A DNA stretch of 64,000 nt, taken from Clostridia bacterium (GTDB lineage Bacteria; Bacillota; Clostridia; Oscillospirales; Acutalibacteraceae). The DNA lies in NCBI GenBank assembly GCA_017428085.1, contig JAFRRP010000022.1:1-64000 (forward strand), in the 5' to 3' direction. The notes under the pieces were generated by a model. That model had not been told where the DNA came from. It saw only the letters and a program-made list of their open reading frames with translations, and did not search any database. Shown here piece after piece: positions 42,758-49,124 of this stretch (position 1 is its first letter; each line of letters opens with the position of its first letter). The position numbers were made by a program, and so were the translations under genes.

Positions 42758-43300
42758 ATGAAAAAACTGATTTCACTGTCGCTGGCCGTGTGCGTTCTGC
42801 TCGGGTGCCTGCTGCCGCTGGCTTCGGCGGCGCAGACCGAAGCGCAGGGCCCTATCGCCCTGCGGGTGAACAGCGACGTCGCCGGGTGTACCGAAAAGGA
42901 TTATGAACAGATCGTTGAGATCCTCTCGCCGCAGGTGACCTATTATACCGACGGCAGCAACCCGATTTCCATCGCCACCTACGCCGGCGGCGGCGAGTAC
43001 GCCCATATGGAGGCCGGCAGAAGCTACTCCGTTACCTGCACGCTGGTCGCCGCGGACGGTTATACGCTGCCGGAAGAGCTGGCCGAAGGAGACGTGTCGT
43101 TTGAATGCGGCAAGGGCGCGAAGGTGGTGTACTGCAAGGTCGCCGAGATGCACGTTCCGAACCCCGATCCCCATGTGGACGCGCGCGTAAGGGTGCTGCG
43201 GATCATCGCGACGATCGTTGTGGACGGCACCCCCTTCCAGCGGGTGATCGGCTGGATCAGGGATATCATCCTGAAGATCCGTTCCTGGCAGCTGTATTGA
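42758..43300 (+). CDS. Small secreted or lipid-anchored protein with amphipathic tail
   Basis: 180 residues. Signal peptide of about 25 residues (MKKLISLSLAV...ASA); LLGC at residues 14-17 could be a lipobox. The mature part has two cysteines (FECGKGAKVVYCKV) and a beta-rich region. The last 22 residues (TPFQRVIGWIRDI onward) form an amphipathic helix resembling the tail of the giant protein at 31161. AGGAGG is 8 nt from the ATG. It probably shares the promoter at 42406 with the small protein upstream. Function unknown. Confidence 0.72.
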   Translation: MKKLISLSLAVCVLLGCLLPLASAAQTEAQGPIALRVNSDVAGCTEKDYEQIVEILSPQVTYYTDGSNPISIATYAGGGEYAHMEAGRSYSVTCTLVAADGYTLPEELAEGDVSFECGKGAKVVYCKVAEMHVPNPDPHVDARVRVLRIIATIVVDGTPFQRVIGWIRDIILKIRSWQLY

Positions 43301-43305
43301 AAACA

Positions 43306-43376
43306 AGTTTTACGTTTTGAGCTTTGCGTTTTGAGACGGGCTTTCCCGAACGATTTTTCTCAACGCTCAAAGCTCA
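43306..43376. repeat. Heptamer inverted-repeat element before the metal operon
   Basis: Left arm 43306-43336 reads AGTTTTA, CGTTTTG, AGCTTTG, CGTTTTG, AGA. Right arm 43358-43376 is the complement of AGCTTTG and AGCGTTG units. A short middle contains CCCGAACGA. It begins 6 nt after a stop codon. Confidence 0.75.
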
Positions 43377-43413
43377 TTTTTTTCGGCAAAACCGAAAAAA
43401 TCCCGAAAAAGAC

Positions 43414-43441
43414 TTGACATTTGAAAACAGATCGATATAAT
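43414..43441 (+). promoter_or_regulatory. Promoter of the metal-sensor operon
   Basis: TTGACA (43414-43419), a 16-bp spacer and TATAAT (43436-43441). The -10 box is inside the operator palindrome. Confidence 0.85.
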
Positions 43442-43472
43442 AACACTTGAACAGTTGTTCAAGTGTTATTAT
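43437..43472 (+). promoter_or_regulatory. ArsR/SmtB-type operator (12-2-12 palindrome)
   Basis: Two perfect 17-bp arms (43437-43453 and 43456-43472) surround a 2-bp centre. The inner half-site TTGAACA-N2-TGTTCAA is the classic binding pattern of SmtB, CzrA and CadC repressors. It covers the -10 box and the start of transcription, so bound repressor would block the polymerase. Confidence 0.9.
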
Positions 43473-43501
43473 TTTTGTTCACCGAAAAGGAGCGATCTGC
43501 C

Positions 43502-43870
43502 GTGAGCCTGTTTGAATACAACGCCGCCCCCACCTGCGAGGACCACGTGACCCACCCGGACATTGCCGAGGCGGTAAAAAAAGACCTGCCGGACGAAGAC
43601 GAGCTGTTCGATCTGGCGGAGCTGTTCAAAATATTCGGCGACTCCACCCGGGTCAAGATCCTGTACCTGCTGTTTGAATCGGAGATGTGCGTCTGCGACA
43701 TCGCGGAGCTGACGGGCGTGACGGTTTCCGCCGTATCCCACCAGCTGCGGGTGCTGAAAAGCGCCAAGCTGGTCAAGTTCCGCAAGGAGGGCAAAAGCGT
43801 GTTCTATTCCCTTGCCGACGAGCACGTGGGCTCCATTCTGGCGCAGGGGCTGGAGCATATCAGGGAGTAA
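43502..43870 (+). CDS. ArsR/SmtB-family metal-responsive repressor (CadC-like)
   Basis: 122 residues from a GTG start with AAGGAG upstream. The winged helix-turn-helix core has FGDSTRVKILYLLFE and the recognition helix TVSAVSHQLRVLKSA. C63 and C65 in MCVCDIAEL are the alpha-3 metal ligands and C12 in the N-terminal PTCEDH is placed like the N-terminal Cys of CadC, so Cd/Pb/Zn sensing is likely. It heads an operon with an HMA protein and a P1B ATPase and should release the operator at 43437 when metal binds. Confidence 0.92.
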   Translation: MSLFEYNAAPTCEDHVTHPDIAEAVKKDLPDEDELFDLAELFKIFGDSTRVKILYLLFESEMCVCDIAELTGVTVSAVSHQLRVLKSAKLVKFRKEGKSVFYSLADEHVGSILAQGLEHIRE

Positions 43871-43885
43871 GTGCAGCGCGGCGCC

Positions 43886-43941
43886 GTATCACGCAGCCGC
43901 AGCTGCGTTTGAGTCGTAAGTCGTGAGTCGTAAGTCGTAAG
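43886..43941 (+). repeat. REP hairpin followed by heptamer array (intra-operonic)
   Basis: A GTAT-headed hairpin (43886-43909; stem ACGCAGC/GCTGCGT, loop CGCA) runs directly into four heptamers AGTCGTA, AGTCGTG, AGTCGTA, AGTCGTA (43912-43939). It separates the ArsR gene from the HMA gene. Confidence 0.85.
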
Positions 43942-43979
43942 ATAATAGTTGCAAGATATCAACATCGGAGGTTTTTGAG

Positions 43980-44198
43980 ATGAAAAAATCCATCAAATTA
44001 GAGGATCTGGATTGCGCGAACTGCGCGGCGAAGCTGGAAAACGCGGTGGCGGCCATCGACGGCGTGCAGCGTGTGACGGTCAGCTTTATGGCGCAGAAAA
44101 TGATCCTGGAAGCGCCGGACGACAGGTTTGACGACGTCCTGAAGCAGGTAGTCAAAACCGCCAAAAAGGTCGTGCCGGAGGCAACGGTCATTCTGTAA
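43980..44198 (+). CDS. Heavy-metal-associated (HMA) domain protein
   Basis: 72 residues, one ferredoxin-fold HMA domain with the metal site DCANCA (C12 and C15). GGAGG lies 8 nt before the ATG. In many CadA/ZntA pumps this domain is the N-terminus of the ATPase; here it is a separate gene just before an ATPase that has no HMA domain. It probably delivers Zn, Cd or Pb to that pump, or acts as its detached regulatory domain. A copper chaperone role is less likely given the operon. Confidence 0.9.
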   Translation: MKKSIKLEDLDCANCAAKLENAVAAIDGVQRVTVSFMAQKMILEAPDDRFDDVLKQVVKTAKKVVPEATVIL

Positions 44199-44221
44199 GC
44201 GGCGCAGGCGCCGCAGGTTCA

Positions 44222-44318
44222 AGGTGTAAGGTTTGAGGTTTGAGAACAGAGATCCCGACGTTGCCGGGTTCCGGCAAAGAACACCTTTCTCACACCTCAC
44301 ACCTGTCACCTCACACCT
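44222..44318. repeat. Heptamer inverted-repeat element inside the metal operon
   Basis: Left arm 44222-44245 is AGGTGTA, AGGTTTG, AGGTTTG, AGA. Right arm 44287-44318 is the complement of AGGTGTG, AGGTGAC, AGGTGTG, AGGTGTG. The middle begins near GATCCCG (44251) and holds a small CCGGGTTCCGG hairpin. Confidence 0.85.
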
Positions 44319-44336
44319 GAGTTTTCGAGGTTTCCC

Positions 44337-46229
44337 ATGACAAAGAAACAAAAAAAGCTTCTCATCCGCATCCTCGTCGCCTGCGGGCTGTTCGCGGCGG
44401 CGTTCGCGACGGAAAAACTGACAGATTGGAACAAATACATCTATCTGGGCCTGTACCTCGTCCCGTATCTGGTCGCGGGGTACGACGTGCTGCTGAAAAG
44501 CGCGCGGCACATCGGCAAGGGACAGGTGTTCGACGAGATGTTCCTGATGGCGGTCGCCACCATCGGGGCTCTCGTGATCGGCGAATACCCGGAAAGCGTG
44601 TTCGTGATGGTGTTCTTCCAGACGGGCGAGCTGTTCCAGAGCGTGGCCGTCGGCAAAAGCCGCCGGTCCATCTCTTCCCTGATGGATCTGCGTCCCGATT
44701 CCGCCACCGTAGTGCGGGACGGCGTGGAGGAAGAAGTGCTGCCGGAGGAAGTCTGCGTGGGCGATACCCTGCTGGTACGTCCCGGCGAGCGCGTCCCGGT
44801 GGACGGCACGGTGACAAAGGGCGCTTCCACCATCGACACCGCCGCCCTGACCGGCGAATCCGTGCCCGCGGACGTGGGACCCGGCGATACGCTCATCAGC
44901 GGCAGCGTGAACCTGACCGGCACGCTGTTCTTTACCGCCGATAAAGAATACGGCGAATCCACCGCCGCCAAGATATTGGAGCTGGTGGAGAATTCCTCGC
45001 TGCGCAAGGCGAAAAGCGAACAGTTCCTGACGCGCTTTGCCAAATACTACACCCCCGCGGTGGTCGTCGGCGCGCTGCTGCTGGCGGTAATCCCCTCGAT
45101 CATCACCGGCGACTGGAAGGACTGGGTCTACCGGGCGCTGATCTTTTTAGTGGTCTCCTGCCCCTGCGCGCTGGTCATCTCCGTGCCGCTGTCCTTTTTC
45201 GGCGGCATCGGCGGGGCCTCCTCCCGGGGGATCCTGATCAAAGGCGCCAACTATCTGGAGGCGCTGGCGGACGTGAAGACCGCCGTGTTCGACAAGACCG
45301 GCACGCTGACCACCGGCGCGTTCACGGTGACGGACGTGCTGCCCGCGCCGGGCTTTGACCGGGAAACGGTGCTGGCGCTGGCGGCGCAGGCGGAATACTA
45401 CTCCGAGCATCCCATCGCCCTGTCCGTCAAAAAGGCCGCCGGTACGTATGAAGCCCCGGCGGACACGCAGGCGCTTTCCGGCTACGGCATCGAAGCCCGG
45501 ACGGAAGCGGGGACCGTTCTCGCGGGCAACGCGGCGCTGATGAAAGACCGCGGCGTCGCCTTTGCCGAAACGGACGAGAACGGCACGGCGGTATACGTGG
45601 CGCAAAACGGCGCGTTCGCGGGGTGTATCGTCATCAACGACACGCTGAAGCCCGACGCGGCGGAGGCGATCGCCCGGCTGAAGGCGCTGGGCGTAACGAA
45701 GACCGTGATGCTGACCGGCGACCGGGAGGCGGCGGCCAGAACCGCGGCGGAGCAGGCGGGCGTGGACGAGTACCGCGCCGGTCTGCTGCCGCAGGACAAG
45801 GTCGCGATCGTTGACGAGCTGTGCCGCGCGGAGGGGAAACGGGAAACGCTGCTGTTCGTCGGCGACGGCGTCAACGACGCCCCGGTGCTGGGCCGCGCGG
45901 ATATCGGCGTGGCCATGGGGGCGTTGGGCAGCGACGCGGCCATCGAGGCGGCGGACGCGGTGATTATGGACGACGACCCCGCCAAGCTGGCGGCGGCCAT
46001 CGCCATCGCGCGGCGCACCAAGCGCATCGTACGGGAAAACGTGGTCTTCGCGCTGGGCGTGAAATTCGCGGTGCTGATCCTCGCCGCCTGCGGTCTCACC
46101 AACATGTGGGTGGGCGTATTCGCGGACGTGGGCGTGGCAGTGCTGGCCATCCTCAACGCCATGCGCACGCTGAAAAATCAAAGTTCCGCAGACGGTTCTC
46201 ACGCCTCAAACCGCCTGCGGCAAACATGA
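44337..46229 (+). CDS. cadA: Heavy-metal-translocating P1B-type ATPase (Zn/Cd/Pb export)
   Basis: 630 residues. Landmarks are the actuator TGES (172-175), membrane metal site CPC (275-277), phosphorylation site DKTGT (D319), SEHP (about 359) for nucleotide binding and GDGVNDAPVL at the hinge. About eight membrane helices. CPC together with the CadC-like regulator supports Zn/Cd/Pb export rather than copper. The N-terminal HMA domain is missing and is supplied by the gene before it. Energy comes from ATP hydrolysis; the protein acts in the cytoplasmic membrane. Confidence 0.94.
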   Translation: MTKKQKKLLIRILVACGLFAAAFATEKLTDWNKYIYLGLYLVPYLVAGYDVLLKSARHIGKGQVFDEMFLMAVATIGALVIGEYPESVFVMVFFQTGELFQSVAVGKSRRSISSLMDLRPDSATVVRDGVEEEVLPEEVCVGDTLLVRPGERVPVDGTVTKGASTIDTAALTGESVPADVGPGDTLISGSVNLTGTLFFTADKEYGESTAAKILELVENSSLRKAKSEQFLTRFAKYYTPAVVVGALLLAVIPSIITGDWKDWVYRALIFLVVSCPCALVISVPLSFFGGIGGASSRGILIKGANYLEALADVKTAVFDKTGTLTTGAFTVTDVLPAPGFDRETVLALAAQAEYYSEHPIALSVKKAAGTYEAPADTQALSGYGIEARTEAGTVLAGNAALMKDRGVAFAETDENGTAVYVAQNGAFAGCIVINDTLKPDAAEAIARLKALGVTKTVMLTGDREAAARTAAEQAGVDEYRAGLLPQDKVAIVDELCRAEGKRETLLFVGDGVNDAPVLGRADIGVAMGALGSDAAIEAADAVIMDDDPAKLAAAIAIARRTKRIVRENVVFALGVKFAVLILAACGLTNMWVGVFADVGVAVLAILNAMRTLKNQSSADGSHASNRLRQT

Positions 46230-46241
46230 AAATATTAATGC

Positions 46242-46270
46242 TTGACAATCGCCTGTTTTGGCGTTAAACT
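46242..46270 (+). promoter_or_regulatory. Promoter of mgtE
   Basis: TTGACA (46242-46247), a 17-bp spacer and TAAACT (46265-46270). It predicts a leader of about 175 nt. Confidence 0.8.
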
Positions 46271-46276
46271 AAACGT

Positions 46277-46453
46277 GTAAACCAATAAAAAGTGTGGTGA
46301 AATTTTGTGAGCAGTTCCGACGGACAACGTCCCCGAAGTAGCTTGACCGACAATTTAGCCGCGGCGGAACCGCACACAAAACCGTAAGAACCGCACAGGG
46401 TTACTTCCGGCGATCGACGTGCCTTTTCCGCAGCGGCGGAGGAGGCATTTTTT
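46277..46453 (+). promoter_or_regulatory. Long structured mgtE leader with ribosome-site-sequestering hairpin
   Basis: About 177 nt separate the predicted start of transcription from the mgtE ATG. Just before the gene, GCCTTTTCCGC (46421-46431) can pair along 11 bp (two G-U) with 46436-46446, which contains the GGAGGAGG ribosome site. Such a switchable hairpin is typical of translational riboswitches. The sequence does not match the M-box consensus as I know it, nor the Mn or NiCo classes. Confidence 0.5.
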
Positions 46454-47824
46454 ATGGATTTTGAGACCCTGCTGAAAATCGTGAGCTCCCTTCTCGACAA
46501 AAACGAATTCACCGCGTTGAGAAGCATGCTCAATGAGATCAACTCCGTTGACATCGCAGAGATCATGGAGCAGTTGGAACCGGTCAAACGGCTCCGGCTT
46601 TTCCGGATCATGTCGAAGGATATGTCGGCGGAGGTTTTTGCGTATCTGGAGCCCGAAAGCCAGACCGAGCTGGTGAAAATGATCACCGACCGGGAGCTGC
46701 AGGGGCTGGTGAACGAGCTGTATATCGACGACGCGGTGGACTTTCTGGAAGAGGTGCCCGCCAACGTGGTCACCCGCGTGCTGTCGCAGGCCACGCCGGA
46801 AACCCGCAGTTTGATCAACAAGTTCATGAACTACCCCGAATCCTCCGCCGGCAGCATCATGACCATCGAAATGGTGCAGCTGCGGGACGACATGACCGCG
46901 AAGGAAGCCATCGAAAGCATCCGCCGCACCGGTCTTGACAAGGAGACGGTCTACACCTGCTACTGCACGGACGCGAAGCACACCCTGCTGGGCAGCGTGC
47001 CGCTGCTGCACCTGCTGCTGTTCAAGGAGGACACGCCGGTACGGGACATCATGGAGGACGACGCCAAGCTGATCTCCGTGAACACCCACGACGACCAGGA
47101 GGACGTGGCGGCGATCGTGAAAAAGTACGACCTGCTGAGCGTGCCCGTGGTGGACAATGAAAACCGGCTGGTGGGCATCATCACCATCGACGACATCGTG
47201 GACGTCATCGAAGAAGAGGCCACGGAAGACTTCGAAAAGATGGCGAAGATCCAGCACTCCGACGAGGGATACCTGAAGACCGGCGTGTTCAGCCACGTGC
47301 GCCACCGTATCGTGTGGCTGCTGATCCTGATGGTCTCCGCCACCTTTACCGGCAAGCTGATCGACAATTTCGAGCATACCCTTTCCGCCGTGGTGGGCCT
47401 TACCGCCTGCATCCCCATGCTGATGGACACCGGCGGCAACTCCGGCAACCAGGCCTCCACGCTGATCATCCGCGGCCTTGCCGTGGGCGACATCACGCCG
47501 AAGGATTACCTCAAGATCGTGTGGAAGGAGCTGCGCGTGGCCGTCATCTGCGGCCTGATCTTAGGCGCGGTCAACATCGGCAGGATGTTCCTGCTGTCGC
47601 AGATCTCCGCCACCGGCTCCCACGATTTCCACGTGTTCCTGGTGGTCTCCACCGCCATGGTGTTCGCGGTGATCGTGGCCAAGCTGATGGGCTGCACGCT
47701 GCCCATCGGGGCAAAGCTGATCCATCTGGACCCGGCGCTGATGGCCGGTCCCATGCTGACCACCATCGTGGACCTGATCACGCTGGTCATCTACCTGACG
47801 CTGGCCAACGCGTTTTTGATGTAG
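46454..47824 (+). CDS. mgtE: MgtE-family magnesium channel/transporter
   Basis: 456 residues in the standard order: MgtE N-terminal superhelical domain (1-130), two CBS domains (about 135-255; VRDIMEDDAKLISV, LVGIITIDDIVDVIEEEATEDF), a connecting helix and five membrane helices with the pore signature MLMDTGGNSGNQAST (about 319-333). CBS and N domains close the pore at high cytosolic magnesium. GGAGGAGG precedes the ATG inside a hairpin, which suggests control of translation as well. Confidence 0.95.
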   Translation: MDFETLLKIVSSLLDKNEFTALRSMLNEINSVDIAEIMEQLEPVKRLRLFRIMSKDMSAEVFAYLEPESQTELVKMITDRELQGLVNELYIDDAVDFLEEVPANVVTRVLSQATPETRSLINKFMNYPESSAGSIMTIEMVQLRDDMTAKEAIESIRRTGLDKETVYTCYCTDAKHTLLGSVPLLHLLLFKEDTPVRDIMEDDAKLISVNTHDDQEDVAAIVKKYDLLSVPVVDNENRLVGIITIDDIVDVIEEEATEDFEKMAKIQHSDEGYLKTGVFSHVRHRIVWLLILMVSATFTGKLIDNFEHTLSAVVGLTACIPMLMDTGGNSGNQASTLIIRGLAVGDITPKDYLKIVWKELRVAVICGLILGAVNIGRMFLLSQISATGSHDFHVFLVVSTAMVFAVIVAKLMGCTLPIGAKLIHLDPALMAGPMLTTIVDLITLVIYLTLANAFLM

Positions 47825-47984
47825 CCGCGTGCGGCGCATTCCGAAAGGAAGTGTGGAGCAGTAAATTTGCTTCGCAAGCTAAATGTTGTCGCACAGCGCA
47901 ATATCTCTATATCCGATGTGCAACACACGCCTGTTTTATGGTTGTCATAAGGACAAACGATGTGCCTTTCTATTTTAACTGAAA

Positions 47985-48422
47985 ATGAAAACAGCTGGTA
48001 TCTTTTCCGTTTTGATCTTTCATATCTTATTCTGCGTGTATGGAAGTATGCTCTGCCTGTACAGGTGTTCCTCTTTTATTAGTGGCGTTATTTGGAATAT
48101 GCACTGGCTTTGGGCTACTTTTTTCAAACCAGATGAAACAATGATATGGTACGTCGTCTTTCCGCTGTGGTTCTTCGGCGTGATCTCTTCCCTTATCATC
48201 ATCGTGACCAGGATAAGGAAACGTAACACCGTATATGTGATCACGGTCTGCGTTACGCTTGCCGTCACGTTTTTTCTCACCTTTTTCGTCTTATCGGCGC
48301 CCATAGACCTCCCAAGGATCGTCCACGATTTGATCTGTTGGGCGTCAGCGGGCTGGTATTTGTTTGATGTTATTTATGTTATACGGTATTATATAATAGA
48401 AGAACGTAACAGCACAATATGA
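47985..48422 (+). CDS. Hypothetical four-helix membrane protein
   Basis: 145 residues with four hydrophobic segments (about 5-25, 55-78, 83-103 and 112-135) and an aromatic-rich composition. Its A+T content is visibly higher than that of neighbouring genes, hinting at recent acquisition. No ribosome site is evident before the ATG. No family recognised. A strong terminator follows directly. Confidence 0.55.
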   Translation: MKTAGIFSVLIFHILFCVYGSMLCLYRCSSFISGVIWNMHWLWATFFKPDETMIWYVVFPLWFFGVISSLIIIVTRIRKRNTVYVITVCVTLAVTFFLTFFVLSAPIDLPRIVHDLICWASAGWYLFDVIYVIRYYIIEERNSTI

Positions 48423-48430
48423 TCACAATC

Positions 48431-48482
48431 CGCAAGGCGGGCGGGCTGCCGAATGATACAGGCAGCCCGCCTTGCGTTTTTA
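48431..48482 (+). terminator. Strong intrinsic terminator
   Basis: CGCAAGGCGGG and its complement, with further GGCTGCC/GGCAGCC pairing, form a long stem ending in TTTTT. It separates the mgtE side from the convergent HAD/helicase operon. Confidence 0.9.
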
Positions 48483-48507
48483 CACATCACCTTCGCGCCG
48501 TCGGTTT

Positions 48508-49119
48508 TCAGCCGTCATACCCGGCCAGCAGCGCTTCCGTCGCGGCTTTGGCGGAATCGATATCCGTAAACAGGATCCCGTGGATGCCCAGGCGGTCCGC
48601 CTCGGCGATATTGTCCGGGTTGTCGTCCAGAAAAACGGTCTCGTCGGGGACCAGCCCGTACCGGTCCAGCAGCGCCCGGTAGATCTTTTCCTCCGGTTTG
48701 CAGGAATTTTCCTGATAGGAGAACACGCCCCCGTCCACCGTACGGAAGAAATCGTACTGCCGGATGAATTCGTAGCTTTCCACGGACAGGTTGGACAAAA
48801 TATAGATCCCGTAGCCGCGCCGTTTCAGCTCCGCCATGTAGGCGGCGGTATCGGTTTTCAGGTAGTGGATCTTCACCCAGTCGCCCCGCAGCACGGCGGT
48901 CAGCTCCGCCGCGTAAGCGGGGTGCTTTTCGACCAGCGCCGCCCGCAGGTCGTCGATGGTACGGTAATCCCCCCGGTCGTGCAGGTACCAGTCGCGCCCG
49001 AAGACGATCTCATGGAGCCGCTGCACCAGCTCCTCCGGGTAACCGAACCCCCGCAGATAGGTCACGGGGTCGAATTCCACCATCACCCGGCCAAGGTCAA
49101 ATACAACATTTTTGATCAT
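48508..49119 (-). CDS. HAD-superfamily phosphatase (YihX-like)
   Basis: 203 residues. HAD motif I is FDLGRVMVEFD with nucleophile D8 (the second Asp is replaced, as in YihX-like members), motif II is LSN (S109), the motif III Lys is K141 in CKPEEK and motif IV is FLDDNPDN (D165, D166). A helical cap sits between residues 15 and 85. It probably dephosphorylates a sugar phosphate. It begins 5 nt after the helicase gene and so ends the TerB-like/ATPase/helicase operon, although it may be an ordinary housekeeping passenger. Confidence 0.88.
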   Translation of the reverse strand: MIKNVVFDLGRVMVEFDPVTYLRGFGYPEELVQRLHEIVFGRDWYLHDRGDYRTIDDLRAALVEKHPAYAAELTAVLRGDWVKIHYLKTDTAAYMAELKRRGYGIYILSNLSVESYEFIRQYDFFRTVDGGVFSYQENSCKPEEKIYRALLDRYGLVPDETVFLDDNPDNIAEADRLGIHGILFTDIDSAKAATEALLAGYDG

Positions 49120-49124
49120 TTTTT

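Noticed and set aside
46277..46453. A classical M-box magnesium riboswitch.
   Set aside because: The conserved GTTAGGTGAGGCTCC opening and the CAACGTCGA-type internal loop sequences are not present; the leader is therefore kept as unassigned.
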